Origin: Melioribacteraceae bacterium
GTDB lineage: Bacteria > Bacteroidota > Ignavibacteria > Ignavibacteriales > Melioribacteraceae
Reading direction: 5' to 3'
NCBI GenBank assembly: GCA_021740785.1
Contig: JAIOZI010000001.1
Coordinates: 186,001-250,000, forward strand
Length of the DNA stretch: 64,000 nucleotides
Position 1 is the first letter of the stretch; each line of letters begins with the position of its first letter. Positions 1 through 7,520 of the stretch are shown in pieces. The translations under genes and the position numbers were made by a program. The notes below the pieces were generated by a model. That model had not been told where the DNA came from, did not search any database, and saw only the letters and a program-made list of their open reading frames with translations.

Positions 1-857
1 TTCTTGAATTAAAACCGGATTTCATTATATCCCATCATTCACTGGATAGAAAAGTAGGCGCATATTTGAAGAAAAAATTAAAAAAGGAAATAATCAATAT
101 CGGTTACAGGCATAATGAAACTAAAAGCTTTCCTATAATCGGCGCATTGAAATATAATATGTATTTCGATTCTTTAATTGCGTGCAGCGGGGGAGTTGAA
201 AGAAGTTTGATAAAATCCGGAATCAAAAGAAAAAAAGTTAAGTTGATTTACAATGGAATAAATATCCCGGATAATATCAATGAGATATCCGGTGATTCCA
301 TTCGAAAGGAATTCAATCTTGAAGGTAAATATGTGTTGGGAACAACTTCATGGTTCCATAAAGAAAGGAAAGGATTTGATATTCTTTTTCATAATTTCAC
401 AAAACTTAGCTATGAGTATGTTTTGCTTTTGGCAGGTATTGTGCAGAAAGAAGAAGTTTATGATTTTGCTGCCGAATACGGTATTTCAAAAGATCGAATA
501 ATTATGCCGGGATATATTGACAATATCTGGGAATATTATAAAGCTTTCGATCTCTTCCTGCTGCCCTCGCGTTCAGAAGGTTTTCCACTTGTTCTGCTTG
601 AAGCCGCGGCTGCAAAAACTCCGATTATTGCTTCCAACATTTCGGGATCGAATGAATTTATTTCGAATATGAAAAACGGTTTACTTTTTGATTTGAATGA
701 TGATTTTGGTTTGAAAGATAAAATAACCGAGTTGATTGAGAACAGTGAATTAAAAGAAAAATTTGTAAATGCTGCATATGAAAAAGTAATGAGTAATTTC
801 ACTGTGAAGCATTACCAAAAGAACTTATCAGATTTTTTATTAAGTCTTAAAAACTAA
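1..857 (+). CDS. Glycosyltransferase family 4 (GT-B), 5' end outside window
   Basis: This is the C-terminal part of a retaining GT-B glycosyltransferase. The reading frame is open from base 3, so the gene starts upstream; a TTG at 66 is an internal codon, not a start. The stretch around 'ACSGGVERSLIKSG' followed by 'LIYNGI' is the usual interdomain part of GT4 enzymes. Near the C-terminus 'SRSEGFPLVLLEAAAA' carries the E-x7-E nucleotide-sugar-binding motif. It probably transfers a sugar from an activated donor to a surface polysaccharide or lipid carrier; donor and acceptor cannot be read from sequence. It converges on the GT9 gene at 876, 18 bases away. Confidence 0.88.
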   Translation, partial: LELKPDFIISHHSLDRKVGAYLKKKLKKEIINIGYRHNETKSFPIIGALKYNMYFDSLIACSGGVERSLIKSGIKRKKVKLIYNGINIPDNINEISGDSIRKEFNLEGKYVLGTTSWFHKERKGFDILFHNFTKLSYEYVLLLAGIVQKEEVYDFAAEYGISKDRIIMPGYIDNIWEYYKAFDLFLLPSRSEGFPLVLLEAAAAKTPIIASNISGSNEFISNMKNGLLFDLNDDFGLKDKITELIENSELKEKFVNAAYEKVMSNFTVKHYQKNLSDFLLSLKN

Positions 858-875
858 TTCATACATTTTATTCAC

Positions 876-1898
876 CTAACTCCGAAGTATTTCTCCGGCA
901 ATCTGATCAATTTTTGCGAGTATCTTTTCATTCGGCAATTCAAGCATGCATTCATGATTATAAGGACAATCAAATTTATTACACTTCAAACAATGCAATC
1001 CATTGTTGGCAACAAAATCTGAATTATCTGCATAAGGTCCGTGATAATTTCCATCGGTTGGTCCAAATATTCCAAGGGTTGGAATTCCAATAGCTGCGGC
1101 AGCGTGCATCGGACCAGAATCATTTGCAATTATCAAATCGCAATTTTTAATATATCCAGTCATTTCCTGAAATGATGTTTTCGGAATTAGTGCAGAATCA
1201 TTAGGAATATTTTCAACTATGAAATTTGCATCATCTTCATCACCGGGTCCCCACAATACAAGAACTTTGCAATTATAGTTTTTCAATAAATCATGTACAA
1301 TATCAACCCACTTTACGGCATCAACTCTTTTTGATGCCCATCCTCCGGCAGGAATAATACCAACTATTTTTTGATTGGCTCCAAATATATGTGCAATAAA
1401 TTCTTTTGCTTTTATAAAACTGATATCTTCAACTTTATAGTGAATGTTTTTAGAAATGATCGGAATTGACAATGCGTTCAATAATTCTAGGTTATGTTCT
1501 GCTGTGTGTGTTGTTCCGCGTTCTGAAGTGGCTTTTATATTATATGCATAGCTGCGTCCCCTGTATGCGTAACCAACCCTGTATTTTACTCCGGAAAAAA
1601 ATGTGATCTGAGCGGTTCGAGGATTAGACCACATATCAATTATCATATCATATTTTTCTTTCCTTACACTGCATACAGCCATAAGAAAAAATTCACTCTT
1701 TTTCATTGTTAGAACTTTATTAACCTGCGGCAGGAATTCAACTGCCGTAACAGCGTACGGTTCAGTAAGATAATCAATTAAAACATTTTGAAAATAACCC
1801 TTCAGGTTATCAAGGACAATTGTCGATAAAATCACATCACCGATACCGCGTGGTTTTATCAATAATATTTTTTTAATCTCTTCCGGTTTAAATTTCAT
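876..1898 (-). CDS. Glycosyltransferase family 9 (heptosyltransferase-like)
   Basis: A 340-residue GT-B enzyme of the ADP-heptose:LPS heptosyltransferase family. The N-terminus 'ILLIKPRGIGDVILST' is the family signature, and 'ANDSGPMHAAAAIGIPTLGIFGPTDG' (split here as ANDSGPMHAAAA and IGIPTLGIFGPTDG) is the C-terminal donor-site region. A cysteine cluster (CLKCNKFDCPYNHEC) near the end is common in GT9 proteins outside the proteobacteria. It likely adds a heptose or related sugar to the lipopolysaccharide core at the inner face of the cytoplasmic membrane. Its ATG overlaps the upstream MauE-like gene by four bases (ATGA), so the two are translationally coupled. The exact sugar is not determinable. 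Confidence 0.88.
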   Translation of the reverse strand: MKFKPEEIKKILLIKPRGIGDVILSTIVLDNLKGYFQNVLIDYLTEPYAVTAVEFLPQVNKVLTMKKSEFFLMAVCSVRKEKYDMIIDMWSNPRTAQITFFSGVKYRVGYAYRGRSYAYNIKATSERGTTHTAEHNLELLNALSIPIISKNIHYKVEDISFIKAKEFIAHIFGANQKIVGIIPAGGWASKRVDAVKWVDIVHDLLKNYNCKVLVLWGPGDEDDANFIVENIPNDSALIPKTSFQEMTGYIKNCDLIIANDSGPMHAAAAIGIPTLGIFGPTDGNYHGPYADNSDFVANNGLHCLKCNKFDCPYNHECMLELPNEKILAKIDQIAGEILRS

Positions 1899-2344
1899 TG
1901 GAGATTTTCAATTTTATATAGTTTTTGTGAATAGTATCTCATTAAAATTATCCCGGAAATTAAAAGCAGTAAATTTTCAGTGATTTTTTGGATACCGACT
2001 TTTTGATGATCGAGCGTACCGAAGCACCCGCAATCTATATCAAGTCCGCGCAGCAGAGCAACTAAAACCATAATTGTAAAAAGTAATAACATAGCATTGA
2101 CAATTAGAGCATTCTCTCTAACGTATAAACCGAAAATTAAAAGTATCCCGACGATTAACTCGAGCCACGGTAATGTAATTGCAATAATATTCACAATTTC
2201 CGTCGGAAACATCTTGTAATTAATAATGGATACTGCAAAATGTTCAGGGGAAATAATTTTTTCAATTCCTGAAAAAACAAAAACCAGTCCAATCAAATAC
2301 CTCAATACGAGATGCAGTTTATAATTAGTTAAAATATTTTTCAT
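1895..2344 (-). CDS. MauE/DoxX-like membrane protein
   Basis: A 149-residue protein with four hydrophobic segments (about residues 12-28, 48-72, 78-98 and 120-137), as in the MauE/DoxX family. The motif 'DIDCGCFG' (Cys105, Cys107), after the third segment, is typical of MauE-like members found in Bacteroidota and relatives, where a redox or electron-transfer role has been proposed. The gene overlaps the rhodanese gene upstream and the GT9 gene downstream by four bases each. Pairing with a rhodanese suggests a link to sulfur or thiol chemistry, but that is inference from context. Confidence 0.8.
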   Translation of the reverse strand: MKNILTNYKLHLVLRYLIGLVFVFSGIEKIISPEHFAVSIINYKMFPTEIVNIIAITLPWLELIVGILLIFGLYVRENALIVNAMLLLFTIMVLVALLRGLDIDCGCFGTLDHQKVGIQKITENLLLLISGIILMRYYSQKLYKIENLQ

Positions 2345-2868
2345 TGATTATCTCCAAATTCTATAGGGTATCCTGCACTTTCCCACTCATCTATGCCGCC
2401 TTCAAAGACAAGTAATCTATCGAATTTATAATTAATCAATTTTTCTGCTAGTCTTATACTTGTTCCGCAATCTGCTCCATCGCAATAAACCACATAAAGC
2501 TTAGATTTATCCAATTTATTCAGAATATCATCCTGACCTTCGAAACTATATTCGGGAATGCTAACAGCCCCCTTTATATGAAAAAATTCAAATTCATTTT
2601 CGTCACGGGCATCAATGAATAGAGCTTCATTAGATTCATAAAGTTTGAAAGCGAGTTCGATATCAATTAATTTTACTTTAGCATTTTCAGCTATGGTTTG
2701 CTCGTCTTTAGTTACAAATTGGTTTAAACTGTCCGCTGATAATGTTTCATAAACTTTTTCAATTCTTATAAAATCCATTCTTCCGCTCATCAAATTGAAA
2801 AGGATCCCGATTGCGAAAGATATGATTATTACTAAAAGAACAATTTGCCATCGAATATTTTTGAACAT
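2341..2868 (-). CDS. Membrane-anchored rhodanese-domain protein
   Basis: A 175-residue protein with an N-terminal membrane anchor (about residues 8-27) and a single rhodanese domain (about 63-172). The domain shows 'LFIDARDENEFEFFHIKGA' and the active-site loop 'YCDGADCGTS'; Cys129 is in the persulfide-carrying position and Cys134 lies five residues on. The GG-x2-EWESAGYP end is typical. Rhodanese domains carry sulfane sulfur; with a leading anchor this one probably faces the periplasm. First gene of a tight three-gene operon with the MauE-like and GT9 genes, divergent from the SDR gene at 2951. Confidence 0.88.
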   Translation of the reverse strand: MFKNIRWQIVLLVIIISFAIGILFNLMSGRMDFIRIEKVYETLSADSLNQFVTKDEQTIAENAKVKLIDIELAFKLYESNEALFIDARDENEFEFFHIKGAVSIPEYSFEGQDDILNKLDKSKLYVVYCDGADCGTSIRLAEKLINYKFDRLLVFEGGIDEWESAGYPIEFGDNQ

Positions 2869-2950
2869 ACCGGATTTTTTCTAAAGTTTATTTCAAAATA
2901 GATTTATTTGTTTTATTTTGGATCAAATTTAATAAAAAAAAGATACTAAA

Positions 2951-3772
2951 ATGAAATTACAAGGAAAAACAGCAGTTGTTACCGGTGCTGCAATGGGTAT
3001 CGGTTTTGCTACAGTAAAAAGATTGTTGAATGAAGGATGTTATATTTCAATGTGGGATATTAACGAGGATAATTTAAACAACGCATTTGAAGATTTGGGC
3101 AGTCCTGAAAACGTGCAATTATTAGTCTGTGATGTTGCTGATAATTCCCAGGTTCAAAATTGTGCTGCTGCAACGAAAAACAAATTTGGCAGTGTAGATA
3201 TTTTGATCAACAATGCGGGATTTGTAAAAGGCGGTGATCTGGATGATTTGGATAATGAAGTTTGGGAAAAAACCATTGATATTAATCTCACATCACTAAT
3301 TTATACTTGCAAAGCTTTTTTACCGGGTATGTATGAGAAAAATTTCGGACATATAGTAAATATATCCTCGGCATCAAGTGCGTTAGGAGTTCCTTCGCTA
3401 TCTGTTTACACCGCTACCAAATGGGCGGTTTGGGGATTTACGGAATCAATGCGTTTCGAATCTATAAATAAAGGAAAGAAGGGAGTTAGGTGGTCGAGTA
3501 TTCATCCAAGTTATATAAAATCCGGGATGTTTGAAGGAGCAAAATTAGGCTTCTTAGGCAACTTAATCGTACCATTATTAAATGACCACGATATAATAGC
3601 AAAAGCAATTGTGGTGGATGCTTTAATGAAAGGGAAATATTCAATAAAAAGACCAAGAACAGTTAGGCTGGCGGTTTTATTAAGAGGAATCTTACCGGAT
3701 AGAATATTTCAATATTTGATGATAATTTTAGGTGTGAATAAATCAATGAATAATTGGAAGGGGAGAAAGTAA
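2951..3772 (+). CDS. Short-chain dehydrogenase/reductase (classical SDR)
   Basis: A 273-residue NAD(P)-dependent oxidoreductase. The Rossmann motif TG-x3-GIG is at residues 11-18, NNAG at 87-90, catalytic Ser at 139-140, and YxxxK at Tyr153/Lys157. The C-terminal extension with hydrophobic stretches ('LAVLLRGILPD', 'YLMIILGV') resembles lipid- or sterol-type SDRs with membrane association. Asp37 after the second strand (MWDIN) favours NAD over NADP. No Shine-Dalgarno sequence precedes the ATG; the leader is A-rich. It stands alone, divergent from the rhodanese operon and convergent with the gene at 3787. Substrate unknown. Confidence 0.88.
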   Translation: MKLQGKTAVVTGAAMGIGFATVKRLLNEGCYISMWDINEDNLNNAFEDLGSPENVQLLVCDVADNSQVQNCAAATKNKFGSVDILINNAGFVKGGDLDDLDNEVWEKTIDINLTSLIYTCKAFLPGMYEKNFGHIVNISSASSALGVPSLSVYTATKWAVWGFTESMRFESINKGKKGVRWSSIHPSYIKSGMFEGAKLGFLGNLIVPLLNDHDIIAKAIVVDALMKGKYSIKRPRTVRLAVLLRGILPDRIFQYLMIILGVNKSMNNWKGRK

Positions 3773-3780
3773 ATCTCCCC
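3760..3780. terminator. Hairpin between convergent genes
   Basis: A perfect 7-bp stem (GGGGAGA / TCTCCCC) with a 7-nt loop sits at the end of the SDR gene, whose stop codon lies in the loop. It lies six bases from the stop of the convergent gene at 3787. There is no clear U-tract on either side, so termination is a guess based on position. Confidence 0.4.
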
Positions 3781-3786
3781 TATAAA

Positions 3787-4542
3787 TTAGTACTTAATCG
3801 CAACTATTTTTGCGCGGTAGAATAATTTACCGGCAGAGTAAATTTCCCAATTTTCCAGCAGACCATTTTTATTATAAAAGTACTTTTCCATTGTATTTCC
3901 ATTAGTGTTGACTATTTCGCGCAAAAAACCGTTGTCATCATAAATGTAATTATTTGTAGATTCATCAGGATAAGTTTTCTGTCTTAATAAGTCTTCCGAA
4001 TAAAAGGGAGTTATTTTAGTTCTTACTTTTTCATTTGGATCACAGATCAGAACTTCTTCAACTCTATCATTCTCGAATACATATTTATGAATTGCTTTTG
4101 GTTTATCTTGATCTAGCTTATACTTCTTGAATGTTAGTGTATCTTCAGAATAATTAAACAAGGCATAATCTTTTTTAACCAGATTGTCCGGGTCATCCGT
4201 GTTCAAATATTCGGTTGCTTTCTTCGTAAATCTTTTAAAACTGAATTCCGTAATTTTTGAAACGTAATCACCGGAGTATTCAAAAACATTTCTCATTGTT
4301 CCGTATTGGGGACTAAAAAAAGTTGATTCCAATAATCTTCCGGATTCATCAAAAGTATCCTGGCGGAGTGTATCAGGCGCAGTAGAATTATTAATTTCTG
4401 CCACGTATAAATATTTATGAACATCATTATCTTTTATTCTATCAATTTCTTCATTAGTTTGGAAGTGCCAGTATAACTGCGCGTTCAATTGAATCAATCC
4501 CAAAAAGAAAACAAGAAAAGTAAATTTGAAAACTCTACTCAT
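3787..4542 (-). CDS. Secreted protein with YD/RHS-like repeats
   Basis: A 251-residue protein with a signal peptide (residues 1-21, ending NAQ). The rest is beta-rich with loosely repeated units such as 'VFEYSGDYVSKITEF', 'YIYDDNGFLREIVNTNGN' and 'YFYNKNGLLENWEIYSAGK', which resemble YD/RHS or YwqK-type repeats. No catalytic motif is visible. It is probably periplasmic or outer-membrane associated. It follows the 98-residue unknown gene by 67 bases on the same strand and may belong to the same accessory cluster. Function unknown. Confidence 0.7.
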   Translation of the reverse strand: MSRVFKFTFLVFFLGLIQLNAQLYWHFQTNEEIDRIKDNDVHKYLYVAEINNSTAPDTLRQDTFDESGRLLESTFFSPQYGTMRNVFEYSGDYVSKITEFSFKRFTKKATEYLNTDDPDNLVKKDYALFNYSEDTLTFKKYKLDQDKPKAIHKYVFENDRVEEVLICDPNEKVRTKITPFYSEDLLRQKTYPDESTNNYIYDDNGFLREIVNTNGNTMEKYFYNKNGLLENWEIYSAGKLFYRAKIVAIKY

Positions 4543-4609
4543 AATTTCTCCGATTATTTAATAAAATATTTTTCATTCTTACAAATCAACAATAAATATA
4601 AGGAATGTA

Positions 4610-4906
4610 TCAATGTAGATGTTGCCTAATAGAAAATCTTTTTGATATATCTTCTGAAACTGTTTCGAATAAATTAACTGGATTGAGGTTTTCATACTTA
4701 AGTACAAAATTATCACAATCCTCAAGTGTAATTGAACAACAATAGCTTATACCATCCTTTTTTGAGTTGGTTTCATATACCGGGGGGTAAATAAATGGTG
4801 CGCGGTTCTCTCCATAATGCCACTCAATATCATAAAGCAATTCCATTAAAAATTTGTTGATTTTCTGTTGAATTGCCTCCCAATCATCAAAATCGATCTT
4901 ATTCAT
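4610..4906 (-). CDS. Small soluble protein of unknown function (98 aa)
   Basis: I do not recognise this family. The product is acidic, without signal peptide or membrane segment, and begins 'MNKIDFDDWEAIQQKINKFL' with a likely amphipathic helix. The ATG has AGG eight bases upstream. It overlaps the 97-residue gene upstream by eight bases, so the pair is translationally coupled, downstream of the WG-repeat gene. Its size and position would fit an immunity or accessory protein, but nothing in the sequence proves this. Confidence 0.65.
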   Translation of the reverse strand: MNKIDFDDWEAIQQKINKFLMELLYDIEWHYGENRAPFIYPPVYETNSKKDGISYCCSITLEDCDNFVLKYENLNPVNLFETVSEDISKRFSIRQHLH

Positions 4907-5192
4907 TTTGGGTGCCTATAATTTCTTTTTTTGAATTAATTATAATTGTTCTGCAATGAGAATACTCATACGGGGGATTATCCGGATAATATGTGAACTC
5001 CGTTTCAATAAAAATTTTATAATCAAATTTTATTTCATAATTGTCGCGAGACAAATCCTTTATTTCATATTTTTCAATTTTATAATCTACATATCCCATG
5101 TTACCGCTTCCGCCGCTTTGGTAACCGATTTTTTCATTATTTTCGATATAAGAAGAAATGATGGATAGTATTTCCGCATCGGTGAATTTCAT
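4899..5192 (-). CDS. Small soluble protein of unknown function (97 aa)
   Basis: Not recognised. The sequence starts 'MKFTDAEILSIISSYIENNE', has a Gly-rich turn (GYQSGGSGNMGY), and continues with alternating beta-strand-like segments ('YEIKFDYKIFIETEFTYY'), resembling a small cystatin/NTF2-like alpha+beta fold; this is only an impression. No signal peptide. One base separates it from the membrane protein gene upstream, and it overlaps the next gene downstream by eight bases, so it is part of a four-gene operon. Confidence 0.65.
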   Translation of the reverse strand: MKFTDAEILSIISSYIENNEKIGYQSGGSGNMGYVDYKIEKYEIKDLSRDNYEIKFDYKIFIETEFTYYPDNPPYEYSHCRTIIINSKKEIIGTQNE

Positions 5193-5193
5193 A

Positions 5194-5418
5194 TTATTTG
5201 TAATCCATTCCTGGTGCTGGAAATTTATTCTTGCGAAAGATAAAAATTAAAATAAAGATTATGTAGAATCCGAATGAAAGAAAACCATACAATAACCACA
5301 TAAACCAATTCTCAGAATGAACAATTATCATAGTAACGGAGAATAATATACCGCCAATCGACAAAGCAATCAGAACACGGTTTAAAATGTATAACGCTAT
5401 TCTTAAATTATAATGCAC
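5194..5418 (-). CDS. Small membrane protein, two transmembrane helices
   Basis: A 74-residue protein with two hydrophobic helices (about residues 13-33 and 37-61) joined by a short loop (HSENWF) and a basic tail (RKNKFPAPGMDYK). The likely start is GTG at 5418, preceded by AAGG. It lies 14 bases after the WG-repeat gene and one base before the 97-residue gene. No family recognised. Confidence 0.6.
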   Translation of the reverse strand: MHYNLRIALYILNRVLIALSIGGILFSVTMIIVHSENWFMWLLYGFLSFGFYIIFILIFIFRKNKFPAPGMDYK

Positions 5419-5432
5419 GGCGATGCCTTCAA

Positions 5433-7352
5433 CTAAAATGATACTATTTTATTAATTATTTCTTCAATGTAGAAAAATCTGCCCGAGCCCATTACATCAT
5501 AATGAATAACCGTATACTCTTTATAATTCAATCTATCTAAAGAAATATTAGCTGATTTAATCATCTGTTTTATAGTGAAGGAATTATTTATTTGTGTAAT
5601 TTGATTTATCCTGTTTCCTATTTCGGATAGAATTAACTCCTCTTTAGACGGTAAGTATTCTCTTTCCTTTGCTCCTAATATTATATTTCCCTCGTACCAT
5701 TCACCCGGATTTGTTTCTGCTAATTTTTCATATTTAATAAAGAGATTGATAAGTGGAATTAGATTATTTAAATCGGAAGAGGGAAGTTGTTCAAATTCCT
5801 CACTCAACTGAGGCATAAAATCTATAATTGTATCAGGTGTTTTCTTAGGCTGGTAATCGGTGAAAATATTTTTATCACCGGGGTAATTGATTGCTTGAGA
5901 TTCACTGCAAAAGAGCCAGTCGCTCAAACGATTTTCATATCTTTCAAATAGTAAATTTACATAACTATTTGCAGCATTGAAAAGTTCTCTCAATTTCTCT
6001 ATTGCCCCATGAAATATTTCCACACGTTTATCAATATCCGTAATAGATTTATGAATTGCCGATTTGAATAAATCTAAAAGATTTTTTTCAACGGAGAGAT
6101 AATATGTATCAATAAAAGGATTATCCGGTTTAACCCACATTCGTTTTACAGGTCCAATCTCAGGTGTAATCGTCAAATAAATCATTTTCCGGTCAGAAAG
6201 ATTTCCAATTTCATTTATGAAGCTCATATCAGATCCCGGTTCGGCAAATTCCAGGTTAATATAGTTTTGATATTCTTTTAATGAAATTACTTGAACAGTA
6301 TTTGGAAGTTCAATTGATAATTCATCTACCTCATTTTGGTTTTCCTCGAAATTAATAACCTTTTTAAATGCTTCATGAAATCGGGAAACCAATTCTTTGT
6401 CCTCATCATTATTAACTGCTGCATCCTCAGAGTATAAGATAATTGCATAGTCTGTAACGGTGAGAATATTTTGCATCATAATTGGGTCTTGTAATTCATT
6501 ACCAATTTTATATTCTCGAACATTCTGCCATGGTATAACCGTATAGTGGATTAATGACAGTCTTCTTTGCTTATCGGAAAATGTAATCTGTAAAATTCCG
6601 TGATCATAATAGTCGAGTACAAAGGATTCACGAACGGCATCCCATAAAATATTTATCCCGGTTGATTGATTTCCATACAGTTTATTCGTTAATATCATCT
6701 GATCGGCTAAAAGTTCAACCCAACCTGTAAAATCTTTCGATTCCATTTTAATAATCTCTCCGGATTTATTAATTCTCAGATCGTTCCCATCTTTTTTTAC
6801 AACAGCAACTCCGTTTACAAATGAATCTAAAACACCCTCATAAATCAAGGGGACGATAATTTCCCCGCTCTTATTGATAAATCCCCAATCTCCGTTTTCA
6901 ATGTATTGATGTTCGCCATCATTTATAATTGTGCAATTCAAACAAACCGCTGCTGCGTTATCACTAAAAGGAAATGCAAAATCGTATTGCGGTTCTATTA
7001 TCACATTACCAGATAAATCGGCAAACCCAATCTTTTTATTTTTTACAATTCTGAATAAGCCTTCGGACGGATAATCCGGACCGTTGTCAAAATTGAAAAC
7101 TTCGAACAATACGGATTCATTCTGGTCTATTGCGATTAGTTTACCTTTACTATTAAAAACAATTGCAAAATTTTTGAAGGTATCAGTAAAGCAATATTCA
7201 TACTTACCCGGCGGGATAATAAATTCATCATTCATATTTACATATCCGTATTTGTTATCCTGGATTTTTAGATAAAGAAAGTTGGTTTCCTGTGAAAGGA
7301 GATTAGAAAATGAAATAAGAAGAAGAATTATCAGTGGCGGAGAAATTTTCAT
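5433..7352 (-). CDS. Secreted WG-repeat protein with unknown C-terminal domain
   Basis: A 639-residue protein with a signal peptide (residues 1-21, 'PPLIILLLISFSNLLSQ'). Residues about 25-205 hold WG-type beta-propeller repeats: 'KYGYVNMNDEFIIPPGKYEY', 'KKIGFADLSGNVIIEPQYDF' and 'GDWGFINKSGEIIVPLIYEG'. The remaining two thirds match nothing I recognise: a middle part with mixed strands, then a helical part (about 405-639). WG repeats are usually non-catalytic and are found in exported or surface proteins. It is the first gene of a four-gene operon (7352 to 4610). Confidence 0.78.
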   Translation of the reverse strand: MKISPPLIILLLISFSNLLSQETNFLYLKIQDNKYGYVNMNDEFIIPPGKYEYCFTDTFKNFAIVFNSKGKLIAIDQNESVLFEVFNFDNGPDYPSEGLFRIVKNKKIGFADLSGNVIIEPQYDFAFPFSDNAAAVCLNCTIINDGEHQYIENGDWGFINKSGEIIVPLIYEGVLDSFVNGVAVVKKDGNDLRINKSGEIIKMESKDFTGWVELLADQMILTNKLYGNQSTGINILWDAVRESFVLDYYDHGILQITFSDKQRRLSLIHYTVIPWQNVREYKIGNELQDPIMMQNILTVTDYAIILYSEDAAVNNDEDKELVSRFHEAFKKVINFEENQNEVDELSIELPNTVQVISLKEYQNYINLEFAEPGSDMSFINEIGNLSDRKMIYLTITPEIGPVKRMWVKPDNPFIDTYYLSVEKNLLDLFKSAIHKSITDIDKRVEIFHGAIEKLRELFNAANSYVNLLFERYENRLSDWLFCSESQAINYPGDKNIFTDYQPKKTPDTIIDFMPQLSEEFEQLPSSDLNNLIPLINLFIKYEKLAETNPGEWYEGNIILGAKEREYLPSKEELILSEIGNRINQITQINNSFTIKQMIKSANISLDRLNYKEYTVIHYDVMGSGRFFYIEEIINKIVSF

Positions 7353-7453
7353 ATAAACTCTATGGTTAATGAAATGATTTCTCTTATCTATTTAATAGCT
7401 ATAAGACATAATATTGATATAGATACTTAACGAAATTCTAAAATAAATTCTAT

Positions 7454-7492
7454 AAAAAAAGTACAAAATCACACTACAGATAGGACAGTGTG
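7454..7492 (-). terminator. Probable intrinsic terminator after the NFACT gene
   Basis: On the minus strand, about 30 bases after the NFACT stop, a CACACT / AGTGTG stem with an 11-nt loop is followed by TTTT and then a run of seven T's (7460-7454). Position and polarity fit the end of the alt-glmU/NFACT operon. The stem is short, so this is moderate. Confidence 0.45.
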
Positions 7493-7520
7493 TCTGATAA
7501 AGAAACTGAACATCACTCAA

